Assembly: GCA_900546265.1 (NCBI GenBank)
Contig: URCA01000010.1
Span: 1 to 64,000 of the forward strand
DNA length: 64,000 bases
Direction of reading: 5' to 3'
Source: an uncultured Oscillospiraceae bacterium
GTDB lineage: Bacteria > Bacillota > Clostridia > Oscillospirales > Acutalibacteraceae
Of this stretch, positions 55,651 through 64,000 are shown one piece after another. The position numbers and the translations under genes were made by a program. Numbering within the stretch: the first letter of the stretch is position 1; every line of letters starts with the position of its first letter. The notes below the pieces were generated by a model. The model ran no database searches, was not told the DNA's origin, and saw only the letters and a program-made list of their open reading frames with translations.

Positions 55651-57309
55651 TCAGCTGGCGGCGATTTGTAGCAGCCGCACTCGCAGCGCCAGCAGAAATT
55701 CGGGATTGCGCACGGCGTCGTCCGCGGCCGTGACCATCAGCTGAGCCAGGCGGCGGACGGTATCGGGCGCCTTTTCCGCGGCCAGGCACAGCAGCTCGTA
55801 ATCCTCAAAGCCGTCCCGCTGCGCCTCGCTGCGCACGCTCTCCAGCACCGTGAGGCCCTCCCGGTCGGGATAGACGATGAAGGCGTCGCAGGGGAAGGAG
55901 CCGAAGCAGCAGGCATCGGCGTAGGGATCCCACCGCTTGACGCAGGGGCCGTAATTGTTCCAGGCGTAGTGCAGGAAGCCGGTCAGCCCGTGGCGGAAGT
56001 TGTACCACCCGAGCAGCCGGGTGGAGGACAGGGGATAGTCGCCCAGGCGGGAGAGATACTCGAACTGGGGCTGGAGGCAGGTGTACTGCCAGACCTCGCT
56101 GCCCTCGCCCTGCAGGGCGGCATAGGCGGCGGGGGCCATGTCGTGATGCCACAGCAGCGGCACGTGAATGTCCAGTTCCCGCCCGAAGGCATAGGGGGAT
56201 TCCCGGCGGACGGCGTCGATGGTACGCCCCTCCGGCAGGTAGTGGTGAAACAGGCGGTAAATCGCCAGGGTCTGCTGATAGTGGATGTCGTTGTCGATTT
56301 CGTCCGCCACATGCTGTACCCAAATCCGGTTCCATCCCTTCTCCCGGAGGTGGGTGGCCAGGGCGGCAAACAGCTGATGGTGGAAGGCCTCCACCGCGGG
56401 ATCGCTGGCCGGCTTCCATACGCGGCTAAAGGAGCCGTCCTCCTGCCGCTCGAACACCCAGGCGATGAGCGGCCGCTGGTTCCAGCCGGTGCCGGGGGAG
56501 GGATCCAGCATCCAGTCGCGGGCGGCCAGATGCATGCCGCATAGGGCCTTCGCGCCCATGTACCGCTCGTCCAGCATAATGTCCACGAACCGGTCGAAGC
56601 GGGTGAAATCAAACCGCAGCCGGCCATTTTCGTCGGCGGAGAGCCGGTAGTCCAGGGTGTGCTCCAGCTCGATGTTTATCATGTTCTGCCGCTGCCGGCG
56701 CAGCAGGACGGCGCAGTTTTTCACATACGTCCAGTAGTCTTCCGACCAGGGCTCGATGCCGTAGACCTCCCGGGCGTTTTCCGGCACCAGCAGCTGCGTC
56801 CAGCAGACGTAGGTCAGGCGGGACTCCCGCGGGGCGGGCAGGGTGACGGCGTAGATGGTCAGGGTGAAGGACACCGCCGCCCGGAAGTCCTCCGCCTCCA
56901 GCTCCACTGTGCCCTCGTAGACGCCAGGAGGCGCATCGGGCGCGGTGCGGGCCGCGATATACAGGCTCCGGGTTTCGCCGGCGGGCACGTCGGCGCGCGG
57001 CTGTTTCTGAAAGTATTCGGGCAGGACGCCGGGAGCGGCGGCCCGGATCGAGCGGGAGCCGATATGGATGGTGTTTTTCGAGAAGGGAACCAGGCCCACG
57101 TGCCAGGCGGCCCATTCGACACCGGGGGCGTCGCACCGCACCCAGGCGGACAGGCCGGCCAGCGGGGCATCCCCCGCCCGGACAGCGACGAGGAAGCCCT
57201 CCCCCTCGCCCCGGGCCATATGCAGCGCGTAGGAGGCCCGTCCGTTGGACGGGGTGTCCGGGAAAACGTCCTCCAGCGGATTCATGGTAAAGACTTGCGG
57301 CTGTGTCAT
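55651..57309 (-). CDS. DUF4091 (GH123-like) protein, cytosolic
   Basis: This protein of 552 residues has an N-terminal beta-sandwich (about 40-160) and a barrel. The barrel contains HVADEIDND, an adjacent Asp-Glu pair as used in GH123 substrate-assisted catalysis, and a C-terminal FEDYELL helix typical of DUF4091. Homologues with GH123 activity cleave beta-GalNAc linkages, but most DUF4091 members are uncharacterised. There is no signal peptide. The second ATG (57309) is six bases after GGGGG and is preferred over the first (57315). It is a paralogue of the secreted protein at 58600. Confidence 0.8.
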   Translation of the reverse strand: MTQPQVFTMNPLEDVFPDTPSNGRASYALHMARGEGEGFLVAVRAGDAPLAGLSAWVRCDAPGVEWAAWHVGLVPFSKNTIHIGSRSIRAAAPGVLPEYFQKQPRADVPAGETRSLYIAARTAPDAPPGVYEGTVELEAEDFRAAVSFTLTIYAVTLPAPRESRLTYVCWTQLLVPENAREVYGIEPWSEDYWTYVKNCAVLLRRQRQNMINIELEHTLDYRLSADENGRLRFDFTRFDRFVDIMLDERYMGAKALCGMHLAARDWMLDPSPGTGWNQRPLIAWVFERQEDGSFSRVWKPASDPAVEAFHHQLFAALATHLREKGWNRIWVQHVADEIDNDIHYQQTLAIYRLFHHYLPEGRTIDAVRRESPYAFGRELDIHVPLLWHHDMAPAAYAALQGEGSEVWQYTCLQPQFEYLSRLGDYPLSSTRLLGWYNFRHGLTGFLHYAWNNYGPCVKRWDPYADACCFGSFPCDAFIVYPDREGLTVLESVRSEAQRDGFEDYELLCLAAEKAPDTVRRLAQLMVTAADDAVRNPEFLLALRVRLLQIAAS

Positions 57310-57421
57310 GTTCATCCCCCATTCCGCCGCCCGCGGGCGGCATCGTTAGATCGGAAAGGCGCGCGGCCTCGTCTGGCGCGGCGGCTTACCGGTTGGCTGT
57401 TCCGGTTGTGCTGACGGTGGT

Positions 57422-58252
57422 TCACGCCGGCTTGTCTCCCGGCGCGTAAAGCGGTTCCCGGTTGCCGGCGGCAAAGCGGCCGTCCAGGCGGTGAACCAGC
57501 GTGCGGCGGATTTTCCGCAGAAGATCGGCGTCGTCCTCGCAGTGGGTGCGCACCGCCCGCAGGGAGGCGAGGAGCGTATCCGTCAGCAGAGGATCGGCGG
57601 CGCGGGCGGCGGCGAACAGCCGGCGGTCGGCCAGGGCGGCCCGGTACAGCACGCCCGCGTATCCCTCCGCCTCCGGTAGGAGGAAGGGACCGTCCCCGGC
57701 GGCGGAAAACAGAATGTCCAGCGGGTCGGTCAGCGCGGGCCCTGTCCGGGTTTCCACCGGCGGCGCTGTGACGCCGGCCACCTCCACCGCCACCGGCAGG
57801 TAGGTCACGCCGCCCTCCCCTTCCATTTCCAGATTGGTGCGGTAAATGCCGGGCGGGGTGTCGGGGAAGGTGACGGCGCTCAGCAGCAGGGCGGTGTTTT
57901 GATGCGGCAGGACGGAGGGGATCGCCTCCGCCAGGCGGACGCTGCCGTCCAGCCGCAGGGGCCGCACCTCCAGACGAGGTGCGCGCTGGCCGTAAAACGC
58001 GAACAGCCGGGCGCGGCGGATGAACACGCCCAGCTCCATGCCGTTCACCACGGCCAGGCAGGCCGCGAAGTCGTCCCGCAGCAGGCAGAGCTGGGCGTAT
58101 TCCCGCCTGCCGCGCAGGGGCAGGGCGTCCACGGCGGGGTGGATATCGCCATCCATGGCCGCCGGGCCATCCGTGGAGGGCGGCGGGGTTTGGGGCGTCA
58201 GGGGGGCCCCGAGGGGGGCGGGATACAGCAGACCGGTGGTTTCGATACGCAT
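57422..58252 (-). CDS. Hypothetical protein resembling a DUF4091 N-terminal domain without the barrel
   Basis: This 276-residue protein starts at an ATG following AAAGGAG and reads in the same direction as the DUF4091 gene about 110 bases downstream. Its middle (FPDTPPGIYRTNLEME) is like the beta-sandwich of the neighbouring DUF4091 protein (APDAPPGVYEGTVELE). Its last 100 residues are helix-rich. The catalytic barrel with the Asp-Glu pair is absent, so it may be an internally deleted paralogue or a separate accessory domain protein. No activity can be proposed. Confidence 0.6.
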   Translation of the reverse strand: MRIETTGLLYPAPLGAPLTPQTPPPSTDGPAAMDGDIHPAVDALPLRGRREYAQLCLLRDDFAACLAVVNGMELGVFIRRARLFAFYGQRAPRLEVRPLRLDGSVRLAEAIPSVLPHQNTALLLSAVTFPDTPPGIYRTNLEMEGEGGVTYLPVAVEVAGVTAPPVETRTGPALTDPLDILFSAAGDGPFLLPEAEGYAGVLYRAALADRRLFAAARAADPLLTDTLLASLRAVRTHCEDDADLLRKIRRTLVHRLDGRFAAGNREPLYAPGDKPA

Positions 58253-58321
58253 CGACGGGCTCCTTTCAGCAGGAAGGTGGATGGGCGGACTAGTTTATGG
58301 TCTATCGGGCTTGGGGGTTGG

Positions 58322-58500
58322 TATGCGGGGTTCTGCCCCGCATATCGACGCCAAGCTCGATGGAAAATTAAAAAAGGAGGGCTGTGGCGGTGGGGGATGC
58401 CCTTAGTATACAGGAGCGGGGGACGGATGGATATAACCGATTTTTATGCCGGATTTTCACGGTGTTAGAAATCGGTTATGGCATCCAAGAAATCTTGGAT
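58322..58500. promoter_or_regulatory. Divergent intergenic region with three inverted repeats
   Basis: The 347-base gap 58253-58599 separates the divergent DUF4091-type genes. It contains a hairpin (TATGCGGGG/CCCCGCATA, 58322-58344), an 11-bp inverted repeat ATAACCGATTT/AAATCGGTTAT (58433-58443 and 58469-58479) and an 18-base near-perfect palindrome ATCCAAGA-AA-TCTTGGAT (58483-58500). The last two look like operators and lie in the probable promoter area. A 66-codon frame with a nearby AAGGAGG (58384-58584) also crosses it, but I do not accept it as a gene. Confidence 0.55.
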
Positions 58501-58599
58501 TGCGCGCGGGAAGGCGGGTTTGCTACCATAATAACAGAGGCGCCGCCGTGGGGCGGCAGTAAACGGGGGGCTCCCCCTCTTTGAGGAGAAAGGGACGAC

Positions 58600-60642
58600 A
58601 TGCGCATGAAAAAACGTGTATGGGCAGGTGTTCTGAGTATGCTGTTTCTCGCAGGGTTTCTGACCGGCTGCACCAAGCCGGCGGAGGGTTCGTCATCCGC
58701 GGACCCGGATACGTCCGCCGCCGTTTCCGGCGGGGAGACAACCGGCGCGTCCGATACCGCCAGCACGCCCGAGGGCGCGGCGTCGGCGGACAGCGCCGCG
58801 CCCACTGCCCCCGCGAGCGGCGGCAAACCGGGAGACCGGACCACGGGAAAGGCCGGCGGCAAGACCACGGCGGCCTCCACCGCCAGCGCCGTGCCGGCGA
58901 AGCCGCTGCCCGGCGAGGTGGCGACCTGGTTCGAAGGGCCGCTGACCGACATTTTCCCCGCCACCAAGAAATCCGCCTCCTCGCTGTCCGCGGGGCGGAT
59001 CGATCTCTTGAAAAATGAAACCGAGTCCATCCAGCTGGGCGTGCGGGCCGGCGGGCAGGAGCTGACCAACCTGCGGGTGACGGTCAAGCCCTTCAGCGGC
59101 AAAAACGCGCCCACGGTGATGGCCGCGCCCATCCGGCTGGTCTACACCTCCAAGACGTCCCGGGGCTTCACGGCGGCGGGCGGCTTTTCCGCCAAATACA
59201 AGCGGGGGGACGCGCCGGGGGATTTCCCGGAGTATTACGACACCAACAACAACGTGGTGGGATTGGCCAAGGGCGTGCAGTACACCCTGCCGGCGAACAG
59301 CAGCGCGGGGGTGGTCGTGGAGGTGACGGCCTCCGCCTCCACGCCGGCGGGCGAATACACGACGACGGTGGAGCTGGCCGGCGATCAGGGGACGCGCAGC
59401 ATACCCATCACCGTCAAGGTGTGGAACGCCGCGCTGCCGGATCCCAAGAATTCCACCTTCTCCTACACCAACTGGTTCTCCTCCGCCAACATGAACGAGG
59501 CCGGGTTCCCCAGCTTCATGGACGCGTATTACGACGCGGGGAGCTTCAACGACAACTTCTTCACCGTCATGGCCAACTACGCCAAGGTGATGAAAAAGCA
59601 GCGGCAGAACGAGATTTATGTACCGACCATGGCGCTGCTAACCTCCGACATGACCATCGACGGGGCGGGAAATTACCAGTTCACCTTTAAAAACTTCGAC
59701 CGGTATATCGAGACCTTTATCCGCAACGGGTCGGTCAAGGCGCTGGAGGGCGGCTTCTTCTACGAGAAGGACTGGTACGTCAATCCGCCCACCCAGCCGA
59801 ACACCTGGCCGGAGGGCTCCCTGGTGGCGCCGATTTTCGTCAAGAAGGGCAGCGGGGCGGCGACCAAATGGGTGTCGGTGGAAAGCGCGGAGGTCTCCCG
59901 GCATTTCGACAAGCTGATCCCGGCGCTGTACCAGCATCTGAAGGCCAAGGGCTGGGCGAATATGTGGCTCCAGCACGTCTGCGACGAGCCGCTCTCCGAC
60001 CTGCAGGCCCGGCAAATCGACGCCATGTACAAGCGGATCCTCAAGGAAATGCCCGGTGTGCGCACCCTGGACGCGGGCAGCCATCAGCTGACCAATTTTC
60101 CGGATCGCTCTTTGAGCATCAACTGCCCCCAGCTGGACGATTATGAGCGCAGCCGCGACGGCTACAACGCGCTGAACAAGGCGAATAACGGCATCGACGT
60201 GTGGTTCTACACCTGCGTCAATCCCCAGGGCAATTACATGACCCGCATCGCGGATTATCCGCTGCTGTCCGCCCGGATCATCGGGTGGTACGGCTGGCAA
60301 CAAGGGGTCAAGGGCTACCTACACTGGGGTTGGAACCTATGGAACCAGGCCATGTACGCCCGCAACGATCCCTTCACCGACATGTTCTGTGAGGATGCGG
60401 CGGCTGACGCCTTCCTGGTGTACCCCGACGCGAAAAACCGGTCGGTGTTCGAGGGGCCCCGCTCCACCTCGGTGCGGGACAGCTGGGAGGACTACGAACT
60501 GCTGACGCTGGCCTCGAAAAAGAACGCGGCCAGGGTAAAGCAGCTGACCGACGCATTGGTTAAGAACGGGGACACCTTCACCCGGGACAGCGGCAAGCTG
60601 CTGGACGCCCGGCTGGAGCTTATCAAAATCGCCGCGGGATAA
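58600..60642 (+). CDS. DUF4091 (GH123-like) lipoprotein, secreted
   Basis: This 680-residue protein has a lipobox (LTGC), a Ser/Thr/Ala-rich linker of about 80 residues, an N-terminal beta-sandwich and a GH123-like barrel. HVCDEPLSD gives the expected Asp-Glu pair and the C-terminal WEDYELLTL helix is conserved with the cytosolic paralogue. It is therefore the surface version of the enzyme at 55651. The ATG at 58600 follows GGAGAAAGGG; ATG 58606 is also possible. The substrate is unknown. Confidence 0.82.
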   Translation: MRMKKRVWAGVLSMLFLAGFLTGCTKPAEGSSSADPDTSAAVSGGETTGASDTASTPEGAASADSAAPTAPASGGKPGDRTTGKAGGKTTAASTASAVPAKPLPGEVATWFEGPLTDIFPATKKSASSLSAGRIDLLKNETESIQLGVRAGGQELTNLRVTVKPFSGKNAPTVMAAPIRLVYTSKTSRGFTAAGGFSAKYKRGDAPGDFPEYYDTNNNVVGLAKGVQYTLPANSSAGVVVEVTASASTPAGEYTTTVELAGDQGTRSIPITVKVWNAALPDPKNSTFSYTNWFSSANMNEAGFPSFMDAYYDAGSFNDNFFTVMANYAKVMKKQRQNEIYVPTMALLTSDMTIDGAGNYQFTFKNFDRYIETFIRNGSVKALEGGFFYEKDWYVNPPTQPNTWPEGSLVAPIFVKKGSGAATKWVSVESAEVSRHFDKLIPALYQHLKAKGWANMWLQHVCDEPLSDLQARQIDAMYKRILKEMPGVRTLDAGSHQLTNFPDRSLSINCPQLDDYERSRDGYNALNKANNGIDVWFYTCVNPQGNYMTRIADYPLLSARIIGWYGWQQGVKGYLHWGWNLWNQAMYARNDPFTDMFCEDAAADAFLVYPDAKNRSVFEGPRSTSVRDSWEDYELLTLASKKNAARVKQLTDALVKNGDTFTRDSGKLLDARLELIKIAAG

Positions 60643-60693
60643 CGCCCGCGGAACTCATACGCCGCGGGGCGGCTGGAAGGATGGCGGACGGAT

Positions 60694-62724
60694 ATGGCGG
60701 AGCTCGGCTACGACAATTTGGTATCGATGGAGTCCCGGGACGCGGCGTTTTTCCGCGCCCTGCCCGAGGAGGCGGTGCGCCACAGGCTGTTGAACGAGGA
60801 TATGCGGCACAACGCTATCTGGGACATGGCGATCTCCCGGGAGGGACGGGTGTTTTTCAGCCTGTGCGCCGAGTTGGCGGAAAGCCGGTATGTGAGGCTG
60901 TACGAATACCTGCCGGACGAAAACGCGTTCCGGCTCCACTTCCGCCTGGAGGATCGGGTGATTGTGCAGGACAGGGAAATCCGGGCCAGTAAAATTCACA
61001 CCTCCATGGCTTTTATGGAGGACGGGCGGCTGATCATGACCACCCACACCACCTCCCAGGCGCCCCAGCACCCCACCTGGATGGCGGAGGGGTATTACCA
61101 GCATCTGTGGGAGGGGTTCCCCGGCTCGCACCTGCTGCTGTATGATCCGGAAACGGGGATCCTGGAAAATCGGGGGATCCCGGCCCCTCACGAGACGCTG
61201 TATGGCGGCACCTATGACCCGCTGCACCGCGTGTACTACTGCGGCGGCATGATCCGGGGGCACGCTTACGCCTGTTCCCTGGACGACAACCGGGTGACGG
61301 ATCTCGGGCAGGTGACGGAGTTCGGCGCCTACCGCTGGGTTACGGGGCCGGACGGCCACGTCTATTCCTCCAGCCGGACGGGGCGGCTGTTCCGCATCCG
61401 GACGGATACCCGGCAGGTGGAGGAGCTGGGAATCTCATTCCCCCGTTCCTCCTTCCCGGATTCTCTGACCCGCAACCAGCTCAACGGCGCGAAAACCGGG
61501 CCGGACGGGCGGCTGTACATGCAGGTGGTGTGGGGGGATTGCCTGTTCGCCTACGACTGCGCCCAAAACCGGCTGGACAATCTGGGCAGCTACGCGCCCG
61601 CCGGGCTGAAATGGCCCCATAAACACTGGATGGTGGGGCTGCATTTCGACACCGAGCAGGTGCTGTGGTACGGGCTGTTCCTGTTCAATGCCCTGGGGGA
61701 GAGCGCGGGCTGCCGGCTGTGCAGCTGGGACATTCTGCGGGGCGGGGAGCCGGTGGATCACGGGTTTATCGCAAGCGACCTGCGGGGAGTGCACACCCTC
61801 AGCGAGGTGGAGGGGCGAGGGGATCGCCTGTACATATGCGACGGCAACCACCTGTTTGACCGATGCGGCATGCTGTGCGTGGATTTGGCGGCGTTGCGCC
61901 AGGCAGAGGCGGCGGGCGTGACCGGCCCCCTGTGCCACGACGCGGCCCCCTATCTGCCGGTCAAGGGCGGGCGGGAGTTGTATCCTTATGACGATTTTGA
62001 GGAACGGGGCGGAGCGTATCTTCGCTATATGAACCGGATCAAGGATCACTGGCAGTTCTACGCCGCGAACAGCGAGAGCATGAGCGCGCCCGACACGCGG
62101 GTGGTGCGCCTGTGGGAGCGGGTGGGCTTCGGCATGCCGGTGCGCGCGCTGTCCTTTGCCGAGGACGGCAGCCTGACGGGCGTGTGCGGGCAGGAGACGG
62201 CCCTCGCCTTCACCATCCGGGACGGCGCGCTGACCGACATCCGGCCGGCGGACGGGTTCCCGCCGGCGGAGACGATTGCGCTGCCCGAAGGGACGCGGCT
62301 GCCCGCCGTGCCGGGGAGGCAGTATCTGGCCGAACCGTCCGCCGCCGTGCGGATGGGGGACGGCTCCCTCCTGGTGGGGACGAAGGACGGCATGCTGTGC
62401 CGGATCCAGGGGGAGCGGGTGTTCGCCCTGGGAATGGCCTGCTTCAACGGGCCGATCCATCAGCTGGCCACCGACCGGGAGGGCCGGCGGGTGTTCGGCG
62501 TGGCGGGGCATGAGCTGGATCTGGGAATGATTTTCGAATACGACGACGAGCGGGGCTTACGCTGGCGGGGGCGGAATTACGTGTACACCGCCGGGGAGCC
62601 GTATATGGCCCTCAGCTCCGAGCCGGTGTGCTGCGCCCTGTCGCCCGACGGGGAATGGCTGGCGGTCGGGGTGGCGGACCGTATGTCCTGCGTGTATCTA
62701 TATCGGGTGGGCGAGGACTCCTAA
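60694..62724 (+). CDS. Cytosolic beta-propeller protein of unknown role
   Basis: This 676-residue protein lacks a signal peptide. It has many repeats of the propeller type, such as GPDGHVYSSSRTGRLFRI, ETLYGGTYDPLHRVYYC and GDGSLLVGTKDGMLCRI-like strands. Proteins of this general type include oligogalacturonate lyases and quinoprotein-like enzymes, but no active-site signature could be confirmed. It begins 51 bases after the DUF4091 lipoprotein gene and ends 15 bases before the third fusion binding protein. No clear ribosome site is visible. Confidence 0.65.
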   Translation: MAELGYDNLVSMESRDAAFFRALPEEAVRHRLLNEDMRHNAIWDMAISREGRVFFSLCAELAESRYVRLYEYLPDENAFRLHFRLEDRVIVQDREIRASKIHTSMAFMEDGRLIMTTHTTSQAPQHPTWMAEGYYQHLWEGFPGSHLLLYDPETGILENRGIPAPHETLYGGTYDPLHRVYYCGGMIRGHAYACSLDDNRVTDLGQVTEFGAYRWVTGPDGHVYSSSRTGRLFRIRTDTRQVEELGISFPRSSFPDSLTRNQLNGAKTGPDGRLYMQVVWGDCLFAYDCAQNRLDNLGSYAPAGLKWPHKHWMVGLHFDTEQVLWYGLFLFNALGESAGCRLCSWDILRGGEPVDHGFIASDLRGVHTLSEVEGRGDRLYICDGNHLFDRCGMLCVDLAALRQAEAAGVTGPLCHDAAPYLPVKGGRELYPYDDFEERGGAYLRYMNRIKDHWQFYAANSESMSAPDTRVVRLWERVGFGMPVRALSFAEDGSLTGVCGQETALAFTIRDGALTDIRPADGFPPAETIALPEGTRLPAVPGRQYLAEPSAAVRMGDGSLLVGTKDGMLCRIQGERVFALGMACFNGPIHQLATDREGRRVFGVAGHELDLGMIFEYDDERGLRWRGRNYVYTAGEPYMALSSEPVCCALSPDGEWLAVGVADRMSCVYLYRVGEDS

Positions 62725-62739
62725 GAGAGGTGAGGCGCG

Positions 62740-64000
62740 TTGAAAAAAAGGTTACGGGCCGCGGCCCTGCTGGCGGCTTTGGCCCTGCTGTTGCCGGCGG
62801 CGGGAGCCGGAGGAGCGCGGGCGGCCTCGCCGGAGGCGCCCAGTGCGGCGCAGAGTGCGCTGCGGGCCGGAAGCTACGGCCGGTATCTGGCCGGCATCGC
62901 GGAACAGCCGGCGGGGGAGGCCTTCACCCTTAAGGCGTCCGCTTTCACCGAGAACCCCGGCGGCTCGGCCTCCCGGCTGACGGAATACAAGGGTGGGCGG
63001 GACGTGCTGATGGTGGCGGATCAGGAGGACAGCCTGACCTACCGCTTGCAGGTGCCGCGCACCGGTCGGTACCGGGTGGTGTTCCGGTATTACCCCATCA
63101 AGGGCAACGAGCGGCCCGCGGAACTGGGGCTGGAGGTGGACGGCGCCGTCCCCTTCCCGGGGGCGGAGCGCTTCACGCTCGGGCGGGTGTTCACGGGGGA
63201 AACCGCCATCCAGAAGGACGCGCAGGGCAACGAGTACGCCCCGCGGCAGGTGGAGCATTTCGACTGGTTCGAGGAGCCGCTCAAGCTGCTCGACGGCACG
63301 GCGGACGATCCGGCCGAGCTGTACCTGGAGGCAGGGGAGCACACCCTGACCCTGCGCACCCTGTCCCAGCCCTATGTTTTGGACACGGTGGCCTTTCTCC
63401 CGCCGGAGGCCCCGGAGAGCTACGCGGCCTACCGGGCGGGGCGGCCGGACGACGGGGGGACGGATTTCATCAAAATCGAGGCCGAGAGCGCGGCGCGCAA
63501 ATCCGACCAGAGCCTGCGGCCGGCCTCCGATCGCACCAGCCCGCTGACCAGTCCGTATGATCCCGGCAAGGTGCGCATGAACATTCTGTCCTCCAGCTGG
63601 TCCCAGCCGGGGCAATGGCTGGAATGGGATTTCGACGCGCCCAGCGACGGGTATTACGCGCTGGGGTTCCGGTACCAGCAGTTTACCAACATCAACTTTT
63701 TCGTCACCCGCCGCTTGTCGCTGGACGGGGCGGTGCCCTATGAGGAGGCGGCGCGGCTGCGCTTCGCCTACAACCTGGATTGGCGGTACGTCACCCTGAC
63801 CGACGGCGAAGGCGTCCCGCTGAAGGTGTATCTGACCAAGGGGCGGCACACCCTGCGGCTGGAGGCGGTGCTGGGGGATTACGGGTCGCTGCTGGATAGC
63901 CTGGACGGGACGGTGGCGGCCCTCAACGACCTGTACCGGCAGGTAATCGTCATCACCAGCGTGTCGCCGGACAAATACCAGGATTATTATCTCGAGCGGG
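62740..64000 (+). CDS. Third fusion of carbohydrate-binding-like domains with a binding protein, cut by the window end
   Basis: The visible 420 codons begin with a TTG after AGAGAGGTGAGG and a type I signal peptide (cleavage near ARAA). Two beta-sandwich domains follow (about 30-230 and 243-400; the second begins IKIEAESAARKSDQ), and then a helical start (LNDLYRQVIVIT, SPDKYQDYY) that parallels LYREIVLITGQNPDANRDYM in the cassette B fusion. The frame is open to the window edge. The expected solute-binding domain is beyond it. By analogy permeases, a propeller/Yip1 gene and a DUF5696 gene may follow. Confidence 0.75.
   Translation, partial: MKKRLRAAALLAALALLLPAAGAGGARAASPEAPSAAQSALRAGSYGRYLAGIAEQPAGEAFTLKASAFTENPGGSASRLTEYKGGRDVLMVADQEDSLTYRLQVPRTGRYRVVFRYYPIKGNERPAELGLEVDGAVPFPGAERFTLGRVFTGETAIQKDAQGNEYAPRQVEHFDWFEEPLKLLDGTADDPAELYLEAGEHTLTLRTLSQPYVLDTVAFLPPEAPESYAAYRAGRPDDGGTDFIKIEAESAARKSDQSLRPASDRTSPLTSPYDPGKVRMNILSSSWSQPGQWLEWDFDAPSDGYYALGFRYQQFTNINFFVTRRLSLDGAVPYEEAARLRFAYNLDWRYVTLTDGEGVPLKVYLTKGRHTLRLEAVLGDYGSLLDSLDGTVAALNDLYRQVIVITSVSPDKYQDYYLER

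Noticed and set aside
58495..58532. Possible promoter TTGGAT with CATAAT for the 58600 gene
   Set aside because: The spacer is 26 bases, too long for a sigma-70 promoter.
58384..58584. A 66-codon plus-strand frame with AAGGAGG upstream
   Set aside because: The spacing to the first GTG is only three bases, the product has no recognisable features, and the frame runs through the inverted repeats of a likely regulatory region.
1..64000. CRISPR arrays, tRNA or rRNA genes, insertion sequences, prophage genes
   Set aside because: I looked for evenly spaced direct repeats, cloverleaf-like regions, transposase and phage motifs and saw none, apart from coding repeats and the edge hairpins.

Overview
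The window looks like a carbohydrate-utilisation region from a GC-rich, Gram-positive anaerobe of the Clostridia, probably a Ruminococcaceae/Oscillospiraceae-type gut, rumen or digester bacterium. The reasons are strong AGGAGG-type ribosome sites, GTG/TTG starts, lipoprotein signals followed by long Ser/Thr/Pro-rich linkers, CUT1-type sugar transporters with no ATPase of their own, AraC regulators, and C-terminal PDTG-type wall-sorting tails. The taxonomic call is an inference from style; there is no rRNA or tRNA gene to anchor it.

Layout. 1-459: hairpins and a degraded gene end. 460-9612: a solute-binding lipoprotein, a secreted GH30 enzyme, a 1570-residue surface protein with nine carbohydrate-binding-like modules, and a cytosolic GH43 enzyme. 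9655-20681: transport cassette A. 20697-22397: a GH36-like enzyme, then a bidirectional terminator. 22466-24940: two divergent AraC regulators separated by about 780 bases. 24955-33396: a GH127, SGNH, GH172, SGNH operon ending in a second giant surface protein of a new repeat type. 33478-37728: a uroporphyrinogen-decarboxylase-family gene broken by an amber codon, a second solute-binding lipoprotein, and a DUF4127 gene broken by a frameshift in a C7 run. 37736-48743: transport cassette B. 48766-55528: two tandem orphan lipoproteins, a CE2-type esterase, and ulaE-lyxK-araD. 55651-60642: divergent DUF4091 (GH123-like) genes around an operator-rich gap. 60694-64000: a beta-propeller protein and the beginning of a third cassette.

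The most unusual item is the cassette. Seven genes recur in the same order and at almost the same length (about 11.0 kb): a secreted protein fusing two beta-sandwich, carbohydrate-binding-like domains and a helical domain to a sugar-binding protein; permease pair 1; a membrane protein made of a beta-propeller, a TPR-like stretch and a Yip1 domain; a DUF5696 protein; and permease pair 2. Each full copy also has a separate solute-binding lipoprotein upstream, so there are two binding proteins for two permease pairs. A third fusion gene starts at 62740.

Working together: surface-displayed binding proteins and secreted GH30, CE2 and DUF4091 enzymes would capture and trim plant or microbial glycans. 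The cassettes would import oligosaccharides, presumably energised by a shared MsmX-like ATPase encoded elsewhere. Cytosolic GH43, GH36-like, GH127, GH172 and SGNH enzymes would finish breakdown, and UlaE, LyxK and AraD would send L-xylulose into D-xylulose 5-phosphate. The enzyme set points to arabinose- or furanose-rich, acylated glycans, but the true substrate cannot be read from sequence.
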